Source: Pantoea sp. A4 (GTDB lineage: Bacteria > Pseudomonadota > Gammaproteobacteria > Enterobacterales > Enterobacteriaceae). From it: a stretch of DNA of 64,000 bases. Below are positions 25,075-32,934 of this stretch, in pieces. The stretch covers positions 23,914-87,913 of the forward strand of contig NZ_ALXE01000051.1 of assembly GCF_000295955.2 (NCBI RefSeq). Direction: 5' to 3'. Below the pieces are notes generated by a model, which saw nothing but the letters and a program-made list of their open reading frames with translations, ran no database searches and had not been told where the DNA came from. The position numbers were made by a program, and so were the translations under genes. Numbering within the stretch: position 1 is the stretch's first letter; every line of letters starts with the position of its first letter.

Positions 25075-27123
25075 ATGAACGCCCGAAGCAATCCGTTTTT
25101 CACTGAAAGTTCATTGCCTTATCAGGCACCGCCTTTTGACAACATCACCGATGAAGATTACCTGCCAGCCTTGCTGGCAGGCATAGAGGAGAAGCGGCTT
25201 GAGGTTCAGGCAATTGCGACCGAAAGTGCCCCCGCAACCTTCGCAAATACCTGCGTGGCACTTCAACGCTGCGGCAGCTTGCTGACGCGGGTGAATCACG
25301 TTTTCTCCGCCATGACCTCTGCGAATACCAGCGCGACCCTGCAACAGATCGATGAAACCATTGCCCCGCAACTCACGGCGCTCAATGACGAAATCATGCT
25401 CAATAGCGCCCTGTTTGCGCGCCTGGATGCCGTTTATCAGCAGCGCAATGATCTGGCGCTGGAGGGGGAAGATTTACGCCTGCTGGAAGTGATGTGGCAA
25501 TCTTTCCAACTGGCAGGCGCCAGCCTCAGTGAGCAACACAAACAGCAGCTCAAAGCCCTGAACCAGGAAGAGGCAGCACTGACCACCCGTTTCACGCACC
25601 AACTGCTGGCGGCCACCAAATCGGGTGGATTGCTGGTTGAGCGAGAAGCGGCACTGGCAGGGCTAACGGCCGATGAAATCGAGGCAGCCAAATCTGCCGC
25701 GCGCGCTCGCGGCATTGATGACGGCTGGTTACTGGGTTTACACAACACCAGCCAGCAGCCGGTGAATGCGCAGTTAACGGTGCGCGAAACGCGTGCTGCG
25801 CTGCATCAGGCCTCGGTATTGCGTACCGAAAAAGGCGATAGCAACGACACCCGCAGCCTGGTTCAGCGGTTGGCAAAAATTCGTGCTGAACAGGCAAGCT
25901 TGCTTGGGTTTAAGAACTTTGCCGCCTGGCAGCTGCAAGATCAGATGGCCGCGACACCTGAAGCCGCACTGAGCTTTATGCGCAATATCGTCCCGGCTGC
26001 ACGCCGCCGTGCCCAGCAGGAAGCCAGTGACATTCAGGCGGTGATTGATGCTGAACACGAGCCTTTTGCACTGGCCGCCTGGGACTGGAACTTCTATGCG
26101 GAACAGGTGCGCCTCGCGCGTTACGACCTTGATGAGTCGCAGATTCAGCCCTATTTTGCCTTAGATCGGGTGCTGGAAGAGGGCGTTTTCTGGTCGGCTA
26201 GCCAGCTATTCGGAATTCGCTTTGCGTTGCGTGAAGATATTCCGGTCTATCATCCCGATGTGCGCGTGTGGGAGATTTTTGATGCCGATAATACCCCACT
26301 AGCCCTGTTCTACGGCGATTTCTGGCAGCGTGATAGCAAGCTGGGCGGGGCGTGGATGGGCACGTTTGTTGACCAGTCAACCTTGCTCAATAGTAAGCCG
26401 GTTATCTATAACGTCTGTAACTATACGAAACCCGCTGCCGGACAGCCTTGCCTGCTTAACTGGGACGAGGTCATTACGCTGTTCCATGAGTTTGGTCATA
26501 CCTTGCACGGCCTGTTCCCGACGCAACGCTATGCCACCCTTTCCGGCACCAACACGCCGCGCGACTTTGTCGAATTTCCGTCGCAGCTAAATGAACACTG
26601 GGCCAGCCATCCCGCCGTGTTTAGCCACTATGCCCGGCACTGGCAAACGGGTGAGCCGATGCCTGCGGCCCTGCAAGACAAAATGCATCGCGCCAGCCGC
26701 TTTAATAAAGGCTATGACATGAGTGAATTGCTGGCGGCCGCACTGCTCGATCAGCATTGGCATAGTCTTGATACGAGTGTAGAAATTGCTGATGTCGCCC
26801 GCTTTGAACAGCAAGCCTTACAGCAAGAGGGGCTGGATCTGCCACAAGTCCCGCCACGTTACCGTTCCAGCTATTTCCAGCACGTGTGGGGCGGCGGGTA
26901 TTCCGCCGGTTACTATGCCTACATCTGGACCCAGATGCTGGCAGATGACGGGTTTGACTACTTCGTGGAGCAGGGTGGATTGACGCGTGAAAACGGCGAA
27001 CGCTATCGCCAGATGATCCTTTCACGCGGCAACAGCAGTGAGCTGCAACAGCTGTACCGCGACTGGCGGGGTGCCGATCCGCAGATCGGCCCGATGCTGC
27101 TCAATCGCGGCCTGGCGGATTAA
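25075..27123 (+). CDS. dcp: Peptidyl-dipeptidase Dcp
   Basis: Zinc metallopeptidase of family M3 that removes C-terminal dipeptides. The 682 residues match E. coli Dcp (681) in length and in the N-terminal NPFFTESSLPYQAPPFDNI. The catalytic motif FHEFGHTLHGLF lies near residue 469, with the third zinc ligand Glu in FVEFPSQLNEHW about 27 residues on. YSAGYYAYIWTQMLADDGF near residue 615 is the substrate-binding region. No signal peptide. GGAG precedes the ATG. It ends convergently with hpxO, 17 bp apart. Confidence 0.94.
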   Translation: MNARSNPFFTESSLPYQAPPFDNITDEDYLPALLAGIEEKRLEVQAIATESAPATFANTCVALQRCGSLLTRVNHVFSAMTSANTSATLQQIDETIAPQLTALNDEIMLNSALFARLDAVYQQRNDLALEGEDLRLLEVMWQSFQLAGASLSEQHKQQLKALNQEEAALTTRFTHQLLAATKSGGLLVEREAALAGLTADEIEAAKSAARARGIDDGWLLGLHNTSQQPVNAQLTVRETRAALHQASVLRTEKGDSNDTRSLVQRLAKIRAEQASLLGFKNFAAWQLQDQMAATPEAALSFMRNIVPAARRRAQQEASDIQAVIDAEHEPFALAAWDWNFYAEQVRLARYDLDESQIQPYFALDRVLEEGVFWSASQLFGIRFALREDIPVYHPDVRVWEIFDADNTPLALFYGDFWQRDSKLGGAWMGTFVDQSTLLNSKPVIYNVCNYTKPAAGQPCLLNWDEVITLFHEFGHTLHGLFPTQRYATLSGTNTPRDFVEFPSQLNEHWASHPAVFSHYARHWQTGEPMPAALQDKMHRASRFNKGYDMSELLAAALLDQHWHSLDTSVEIADVARFEQQALQQEGLDLPQVPPRYRSSYFQHVWGGGYSAGYYAYIWTQMLADDGFDYFVEQGGLTRENGERYRQMILSRGNSSELQQLYRDWRGADPQIGPMLLNRGLAD

Positions 27124-27140
27124 CACTGCCCGGCGGGGCG

Positions 27141-28298
27141 TTAACCCAGCGGCCCGCCTTCAATGGTGTCACACATACCGGCCAGCACGCGCTCGCCGGT
27201 TTCGCTTTTCAACTCTTCGTACCAGGCGGCAGTGACCGTCGCATCTTTGGCATGCGTAACGTCACAGCGCTTGCGTGCTTTCAGGACCAGATCTTTCACG
27301 CGCTCCACGCGACGAGCCTGATAGCGCAGCAACCCATCTTCAATACCCAGTGAATGGGAGGCCAGCACCGTGGCGAGGACAACCGCATCCTCCATGGCCG
27401 CACAGCCGCCCTGACCAATATCCGGTGTGGTGCTGTGTGCCGCATCACCCAACAGCGCAATCCGGCCACGGACTAACTGACTAAAGGGTTCAATATCGTG
27501 GATCTCCACCCGATTCGTGGTTTCTGGATTGATGGCCGTAATTAATTGCTGCACCGGAGCCGCCCAGCCAGCGAAATAGCGCTGCAAATCGGCTTTTACA
27601 CTGGCGCGGTCTTCGGCCAGCCCTTGCGGTAACGGCACGTCAAAGAAGAAATAGAAACGATTACCGCTGACCGGCATCAGCGAAACGCGTTTACCTTCTC
27701 CTACAAATGTCGTCCACTGATCCAGCGGCGCAATGGTGCTGTCCATGGTCACCAGTCCGTTCCAGTTAACATAGCCAGCGTATCGGCGCGGCTGGAGCTC
27801 TCCGGTGACATACTGGCGGATCACCGAGTGCGTGCCGTCTGCCGCCACCAGGAAATCACCGCTTGCCTCGCTGCCATCCGCAAAGGTTGCGGTGACGCCA
27901 TCCGGGGTTTCTTCCACCTGAATCACGCGTTTGCCGAACTGGACGCGACTACGACCGTAGTGTTCGATCAGCATCGCCTGAAGTTCGGCGCGGGCGACAG
28001 GATAGGGGCGCTCACCCACCTGATCGACCAGCGGCTGCATGCTGAAGCGGGTGAGGGTGTTTCCGCTGGCAAAGTCGTTATAAGCCAGCCAGGCCATATT
28101 GCCCCCCAGCGCGCGCAGCTGCTCTTTCATGCCCAGGGCATTCAGGCATTTCACGCCATTGGGCCAAATGGAAATGGCGGCACCCACGGGCTTCATTTGT
28201 TGTACGGCTTCATAAACTTCAGTGGTGATGCCTGCTTTTTCCAGCGCAATTGCCGCGCTCATGCCACCAATACCGCCACCTATTACAATCGCTTTCAT
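27141..28298 (-). CDS. hpxO: FAD-dependent urate hydroxylase HpxO
   Basis: Flavoprotein monooxygenase that converts urate to 5-hydroxyisourate using NADH and oxygen. The 385 residues start MKAIVIGGGIGGMSAAIAL (FAD Rossmann motif GxGxxG), have the DG motif VAADGTHSVIR (~160) and the GD motif ALLGDAAHSTTPDIGQGG (~285). VNWNGLV, EGKRVSLMPVSGNRFYFFFDVPLPQGLAEDR and the C-terminal MCDTIEGGPLG match Klebsiella HpxO closely. The start at 28298 follows GGAGG. A sigma-54 promoter is just upstream. No HpxDE-type xanthine oxidation genes or HpxT/HpxQ are in the window. Confidence 0.92.
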   Translation of the reverse strand: MKAIVIGGGIGGMSAAIALEKAGITTEVYEAVQQMKPVGAAISIWPNGVKCLNALGMKEQLRALGGNMAWLAYNDFASGNTLTRFSMQPLVDQVGERPYPVARAELQAMLIEHYGRSRVQFGKRVIQVEETPDGVTATFADGSEASGDFLVAADGTHSVIRQYVTGELQPRRYAGYVNWNGLVTMDSTIAPLDQWTTFVGEGKRVSLMPVSGNRFYFFFDVPLPQGLAEDRASVKADLQRYFAGWAAPVQQLITAINPETTNRVEIHDIEPFSQLVRGRIALLGDAAHSTTPDIGQGGCAAMEDAVVLATVLASHSLGIEDGLLRYQARRVERVKDLVLKARKRCDVTHAKDATVTAAWYEELKSETGERVLAGMCDTIEGGPLG

Positions 28299-28328
28299 TT
28301 TCAGTTCCTCCATGTGCTACAGAGGTTT

Positions 28329-28344
28329 TGCAACTTTTGTACCA
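28329..28344 (-). promoter_or_regulatory. Sigma-54 promoter of hpxO
   Basis: On the minus strand TGGTAC-AAAAG-TTGCA, one mismatch to consensus, with GG-N10-GC spacing. Predicted start near 28317, 19 bp before the ATG. I found no TGCAC-N7-GTGCA dyad in 28345-28660, so the activator is unclear. Confidence 0.65.
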
Positions 28345-28586
28345 GGTTGCGTTTTGAGATTTTGTAGATTTTTATCAATTATTTATAAATATTTTGTTTC
28401 TGGGGTGGTTGAAGGGATGCTCTAAAAAAGTGCGTGTCAGGGGCATTAATGCACGGCGTTGAATCGATTGTTTCATGCCTGTGCATTGCCGCTACCCTGT
28501 TCAGTTCCACACGTTGTCGCTGCAAACGTGCACGACCTCCTGAAGAGTTGGCGCGACCACGGATATCTCTTTCGTTGAAGTAATTT

Positions 28587-28620
28587 CGACAATATGTCGA
28601 TCCAAATAGTCGTTATTTGG
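28587..28620. promoter_or_regulatory. Two adjacent inverted repeats upstream of the YheO-like regulator
   Basis: CGACA-ATA-TGTCG (28587-28599) is followed 2 bp later by CCAAATA-GTCGT-TATTTGG (28602-28620). They lie 45-78 bp before the regulator start and could be its own operator or a hairpin in the leader. The rest of 28345-28586 shows no gene. Confidence 0.4.
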
Positions 28621-28664
28621 TATTTTGATAAACATTATGTTGAATTAAACGGTGTGAAAATGTG

Positions 28665-29357
28665 ATGACTGAACAAGCTGACGAACTGTCCTTTGAGCAG
28701 GAGATACTGCAGATACTTGCCGCGGCAGTGCGCGCCATTGGCAGTGTGCTGCCGGGCAACACGGAGCTTGTCCTGCATGACCTGCGCAATCCGGCGTTTT
28801 CTGTTGTCGAAATCGCCAATGCCCATGTGACCGGGCGTAAAAAAGGGGATTCCGTTCTGGCAGGGCTGAGAAAAGATAAAGCGTTCATTACCGCTCTGGA
28901 GGAAAGCCAGGAGCGTGTGACGCTTTTGCCGGATTACGAAACCTTCTCGCGTGAAGGCACGCCGTTGCGAAGCGGTACCGCGATTTACCGGGGGCGAGAT
29001 TCGCGTCCATTTGCAGCACTGTGTGTCAATGTTGATAACAATGGTATAGAGAACGCACTCACGCTGCTGCACACGCTATCAGGCGTAAAAATTCCGGATG
29101 CCGAAGTACGGATTGCCGATCAGCCCCATGACACTATCGAAGATCTGATGAAGGAAATTATCAGTAATGCGACGGGGTTAAACCCAGGAAGCCGGCGCGC
29201 TGATGCCAAAAAAGCCAAGATGCTGGCCGTGCAGCAGATGCAGGAACGGGGCATTTTTCTGATGAAGGGGGGCGTTGAAAAAGCGGCTGAGGCGCTGGGC
29301 GTGACCCGTTACACCATTTATAACTACCTCGATGAACTGAAAAACACCGACAGCTGA
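28665..29357 (+). CDS. YheO/DauR-type PAS and helix-turn-helix regulator
   Basis: Transcription factor of 230 residues. The N-terminal YheO-like PAS domain (residues ~15-130) has VLPGNTELVLHDLRNP and SGTAIYRGRDSRPFAALCVNVD; the C-terminal DUF2087-type helix-turn-helix (~170-230) ends EKAAEALGVTRYTIYNYLDEL. The family includes DauR, which regulates D-arginine catabolism in Pseudomonas. The ATG at 28665 is preferred over the adjacent GTG. It lies 160 bp before a PLP-dependent dehydratase gene in the same direction, its probable target. The gap contains GATGC-TAT-GCATC and other short dyads. Confidence 0.78.
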   Translation: MTEQADELSFEQEILQILAAAVRAIGSVLPGNTELVLHDLRNPAFSVVEIANAHVTGRKKGDSVLAGLRKDKAFITALEESQERVTLLPDYETFSREGTPLRSGTAIYRGRDSRPFAALCVNVDNNGIENALTLLHTLSGVKIPDAEVRIADQPHDTIEDLMKEIISNATGLNPGSRRADAKKAKMLAVQQMQERGIFLMKGGVEKAAEALGVTRYTIYNYLDELKNTDS

Positions 29358-29517
29358 AGACAGCCAACTGTGAAGAGATGCTATGCATCGCTATGCCAGC
29401 CCGAGGCCTTATTCTGTTACGCGAGCCGGTTTCTTTGCGGCCAGCGGGCTGGTGGTTTTGAGGTTGAGCTGTAAGTACAGGCCGTGGCCTGATGCTGATT
29501 TTAACTGGAGCTGACAA

Positions 29518-30429
29518 ATGTCACTGAGTATTAAAACCCCACTGCTGGAGTCCCTGCCGCTGGGCCAGCTAAACGGCACCCGTGTCTGGATGAAAATGGA
29601 AGCTGCCCAGCCTTCAGGCTCTTTTAAAATTCGCGGTATTGGCTTTGCATGCCAGCAACATTTCGAAAAAGGTGCTCGCCGCTTTATCTCCTCGTCCGGT
29701 GGTAATGCTGGGCTCGCCGTCGCGTATGCAGGTCGCCAGCTTGGCGTACCGGTGATCGTTGTGGTGCCTGAAACGACCTCTGAACGCGCCCGACACCTGC
29801 TGCAGCTGGAAGGGGCAGAGATCATTATTCACGGGAAAATGTGGTCTGAAGCCAATGAGCTGGCGCTGTCGCTGCTGACGGAACAGGATGCATTTCTGCA
29901 CCCCTTTGACGATCCGCTGTTCTGGCAGGGACATGCCTCGATGATTGACGAAGTTGTTGCTGAGGGTATCAGGCCTGACGCGGTGATCCTGTCGGTAGGC
30001 GGAGGCGGCCTGCTTGCAGGCGTTGATGAAGGCCTCCGCCGTCATGGTTTGGACCATGTTCCGATCTATGCCGCAGAGACGCAGGGGATGTCTTCCTGTC
30101 ATGCTGCACTGAAAGCAGGCAAACCGGTTGAAGTCACCGCACTTACGGGTGTTGCCACTTCACTCGGCGCACGGCAGATCTGCCAGCGCGCCTTTGACAT
30201 TGCGCAAAAACGGCTGGTGGTGCCCGTTGTCGTGACCGATCGTGAAGCGGTAAATGCCTGCCTCACTTTCCTGGAGGATCATCGTGTGCTTGTCGAACCT
30301 GCTTGTGGTGCTGCTCTTGCCCCGCTGTATGGCAAAAAGCTGAACCTCGAGAATGAGAAGAACGTACTGGTCATTGTATGTGGTGGGTCAACCGCAACGG
30401 TGGATTCTCTCAACGGCTTTAACGGTTAA
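29518..30429 (+). CDS. PLP-dependent serine/threonine dehydratase-like enzyme
   Basis: Fold-type II pyridoxal-phosphate enzyme, 303 residues. SGSFKIRGIG (~residue 35-44) holds the Schiff-base lysine, SSSGGNAGLAVAYAGR the substrate/PLP phosphate loop, and SVGGGGLLAGVDEGLR the glycine-rich phosphate cradle. VIVCGGSTATVDSLN is the C-terminal cofactor segment, where Cys-Gly-Gly is typical of catabolic L-serine dehydratases (SDH type). It probably deaminates serine, threonine or a beta-hydroxy amino acid, possibly a D-form. The short length (no ACT domain) fits a catabolic role. GGAG precedes the ATG. Confidence 0.8.
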   Translation: MSLSIKTPLLESLPLGQLNGTRVWMKMEAAQPSGSFKIRGIGFACQQHFEKGARRFISSSGGNAGLAVAYAGRQLGVPVIVVVPETTSERARHLLQLEGAEIIIHGKMWSEANELALSLLTEQDAFLHPFDDPLFWQGHASMIDEVVAEGIRPDAVILSVGGGGLLAGVDEGLRRHGLDHVPIYAAETQGMSSCHAALKAGKPVEVTALTGVATSLGARQICQRAFDIAQKRLVVPVVVTDREAVNACLTFLEDHRVLVEPACGAALAPLYGKKLNLENEKNVLVIVCGGSTATVDSLNGFNG

Positions 30430-30759
30430 CACCTCCTCCTGAACCGATAAACAAGGGTGCCTGGGTACGGCATCCTTCACTAACTGACAGCAAAGGCACG
30501 GCAGGGGATGGTTTTAGGTGAACCGGTATAAGGTTGAGAGGGGGAAATTTACACGCTAAGACGTCAGTGTTGAACCCGGTTGCAAGAAGCGGTTGGGATC
30601 TTTGGTGGCAGCTAAAAAGCCACATCATCAACCTGTGAAAGACGGTGTAATGCAGACTGCCCGGGCAGAATGCGCTTTGTTTATATTTACTAGTTACAAC
30701 ATGCTATTAGCTGTTTCAGTAAAAAACATCATTGCGGCCTTTGCTGAGCAGGGTAACAT
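30430..30759. other. Intergenic region without recognised gene
   Basis: 330 bp between the dehydratase gene and the convergent LacI-type gene. I see no convincing coding frame, terminator with T tract, or repeat. It may carry the two 3' ends only. Confidence 0.4.
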
Positions 30760-31779
30760 TCACCCTAAGGTCTCTGCGGTCGTGATTTTCAACGCCACTT
30801 TTCCGTCCTGATAAACATCCGGCATAAATCCCTGTTCCAGATGGCGTAACATAATATTCAGCGCCAACGCAGCATGTTGCTGTGCATTTTGATCCAACGT
30901 GAAATCCAGTACATCATCCAGCAAAAGCTGTTTCGTAACGGAATAGAGTTCATGGGTGATATAAGTGCATTCCCCCGCCAGTTGATGTTGCTTAAGAATA
31001 TCCGCAATATCACTGTTTCCAGTGCCGGTATTATAAATGCCGACCACATTTTTCGCCGTGCGCAACGTATTATTGAGCAGGGAACGAATCCGCTGTTTTT
31101 CATCCTGACCGGCCAGAACTGAACGTAAATTCAGCTGCGGTGATCGCTGTTGCAATACATCCCGGAAACCCGCAACCCGTTGTGTATGCGCACGAAAATC
31201 CATTCTGCCGCTCACTAATATCACATCACCTTCGCCCGGCGTGGTTTTGCTCATTAATAATCCGGCAGTGGCTCCAGCCTGCTGCTGATCAATCCCCACA
31301 TGGCATAACCGTTCAGCGTCGGGAATATCTGTCGCTAAAGTGATGACTGGAATTCCTTTGGTTTTACAGTGCGCTAAAGCTTCGTGAATAACAGGGTAGT
31401 CATGGCCAAAAACAACAATTCCGTCACGTTGACTGCTGCTTTCAATGATTTTTTTTGCCAGTTTTTCCGGGCTGGATTCCGGTACTAGCGTCCGATAAAG
31501 CGTTATTTTTTTGTAGCCCAGCGTATCGGCAACGGCAGCAAACTCTTTTGCCAGTTGCCGGAAAAAAAATGACTCCTGGCTACTGAGGAAAACTTCAATT
31601 TTCCACGGTTGACTGGCTTCTTCAGGCAATAATCTTTGCAACCCGGCCTTACGTGCTGCATTCAGTACTTTACGCACGGTTTCAGGTTTTACCCCTCCAC
31701 GTTCGTTAAGCACCCGATCAACGGTGGCGATGCCAACGCCTGCTTTCATCGCCAGCATTTCAAGCGTTACTTTTTTCAT
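30760..31779 (-). CDS. LacI-family transcriptional regulator
   Basis: Sugar-responsive repressor, 339 residues. The N-terminal LacI helix-turn-helix is MKKVTLEMLAMKAGVGIATVDRVLNERGG; the hinge and a periplasmic-binding-protein-like domain follow (from ~55, WKIEVFLSS), with the inducer-site region VGIDQQQAGATAGLLM. The start at 31779 gives the family N-terminus; upstream in-frame codons to 31827 are not needed. It is divergent from the three-subunit gluconate-type dehydrogenase across about 395 bp, so control of that operon by a hexonate or ketogluconate is the simplest inference. It is not recognisably GntR. Confidence 0.82.
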   Translation of the reverse strand: MKKVTLEMLAMKAGVGIATVDRVLNERGGVKPETVRKVLNAARKAGLQRLLPEEASQPWKIEVFLSSQESFFFRQLAKEFAAVADTLGYKKITLYRTLVPESSPEKLAKKIIESSSQRDGIVVFGHDYPVIHEALAHCKTKGIPVITLATDIPDAERLCHVGIDQQQAGATAGLLMSKTTPGEGDVILVSGRMDFRAHTQRVAGFRDVLQQRSPQLNLRSVLAGQDEKQRIRSLLNNTLRTAKNVVGIYNTGTGNSDIADILKQHQLAGECTYITHELYSVTKQLLLDDVLDFTLDQNAQQHAALALNIMLRHLEQGFMPDVYQDGKVALKITTAETLG

Positions 31780-31876
31780 GACTTCTCCAGACATCAACAC
31801 CGTCCTGCCATCATTTGGGCAAAACATAACCGGTGTTGTGCTCTTTATTATGCTGAGGTTACGTGAGCTGGCAAGA

Positions 31877-32027
31877 TGTGATCGCCATCAAACCGTGCTG
31901 ATAGCAGCTTAATTCGCCATGATGGATTTCCATCAATAAAAACCTTTCAAATCGTAGGGCGGGGATCTACTCTGCGCAGGTTGTTAACGTCTGCGTAACT
32001 GATTGTTTAACTTGTGGAGACAAGTTA
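31877..32027. promoter_or_regulatory. CRP-like site and two palindromes between LacI gene and dehydrogenase operon
   Basis: A CRP-like site TGTGA-N6-TCAAA lies at 31877-31892. TGATGGA-TT-TCCATCA (31920-31935) and TAACTTGT-GGAG-ACAAGTTA (32008-32027) are candidate operators for the divergent LacI-type regulator. Assignments are by position and symmetry only. Confidence 0.4.
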
Positions 32028-32116
32028 CCTCACCTACAGCCATAAATTGTCATAATTATCGATGGTGTTAATTACGCCAGATAATCCTATAACACATTAA
32101 ATTTGTGGCACGTTAT

Positions 32117-32144
32117 GACCACTGTTTTTTTTTGTGGTCTTTTT
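32117..32144 (+). terminator. Terminator-like hairpin in the dehydrogenase leader
   Basis: Stem GACCAC (32117-32122) / GTGGTC (32134-32139), an 11-base loop containing nine Ts, then five Ts, ending 30 bp before the first dehydrogenase gene. It looks like an intrinsic terminator or attenuator rather than an operator, because the T tract follows the stem. Confidence 0.5.
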
Positions 32145-32174
32145 GATGCAATGTGAATCATTAGCAGGGATATC

Positions 32175-32894
32175 ATGAAACGTAGAGAATTTCTCACTTC
32201 CATTACTGCACTGGGAGTCGCATCTACTATACCTGTGGTTACTCAGGCGGAGGTCATTAATGGTGGCCAGCCGTGGGAACCCGGTCAGGTAAAAACACCA
32301 CCATCGCCACCCCGCCAGGGCGGACTGCAATATTTAACGCAACACGAGTTTGACACCGTAGGGGCAATCGCCGAACGCTTTATTCCCGCAGATGAAACCA
32401 GTCTGAGTGGAAAAGAGGCGGGCTGCGCCACCTTTATTGATCGTCAATTAGCCGGGGATTACGGTAATGCGGTCGCCATTTATCGTTTGGGTAAATTTGT
32501 TAAAGGCACACCTGAACAGGGGCCACAGTCGCCTTTAACGCCTGCTCAACGTTATCGCCTTGGTCTGGCTGCACTGGATAAAGCCGTACAGCAACAATAT
32601 GGCAAAGACTTTATTTCTTTATCCGGCGAGCAGCAGGATAAAGTGCTGACCGCGCTGGAAAATGTCACGCTTGATTTAGGTGAAGAAGTGGAAACCAAAG
32701 TCTTTTTCGAACTGTTATTACAGAACGTACGCGAAGGTTTCCTTTCCGATCCAATCTATGGCGGAAATAAAGAGATGACCAGCTGGAAAATGATTGGCTT
32801 CCCGGGAGCACGTTATGACTTCCGTGATTTACTGCCAAAGAAAGGGCAGAAACTCAATATTATTCCAACCAGCTTAATTGATAACCAGCTGTAA
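32175..32894 (+). CDS. Gluconate 2-dehydrogenase subunit 3 (small subunit)
   Basis: Small gamma subunit of a membrane-bound flavoprotein dehydrogenase that oxidises gluconate or 2-ketogluconate in the periplasm. The 239 residues begin with a Tat signal (KRREFLTSITALG), needed to export the complex with its folded flavin subunit. The body has FDTVGAIAERFIPADE and the family C-terminal GGNKEMTSWKMIGFPGARYDFRDL. AGGGAT precedes the ATG. First of three genes; the large subunit follows after 40 bp. Confidence 0.88.
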   Translation: MKRREFLTSITALGVASTIPVVTQAEVINGGQPWEPGQVKTPPSPPRQGGLQYLTQHEFDTVGAIAERFIPADETSLSGKEAGCATFIDRQLAGDYGNAVAIYRLGKFVKGTPEQGPQSPLTPAQRYRLGLAALDKAVQQQYGKDFISLSGEQQDKVLTALENVTLDLGEEVETKVFFELLLQNVREGFLSDPIYGGNKEMTSWKMIGFPGARYDFRDLLPKKGQKLNIIPTSLIDNQL

Positions 32895-32934
32895 TTTATT
32901 TCCCTCCAGAGCTGAGCCATAAAGAGTTTTTAAA

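Noticed and set aside
28345..28660. NtrC enhancer for hpxO
   Set aside because: Several TGCAC or GTGCA halves occur, but none forms TGCAC-N7-GTGCA, so no site was called.
32147..32166. TGTGAATCATTAGCAG as a CRP site before the dehydrogenase operon
   Set aside because: The right half does not match, and it overlaps the ribosome-binding region of the first gene.
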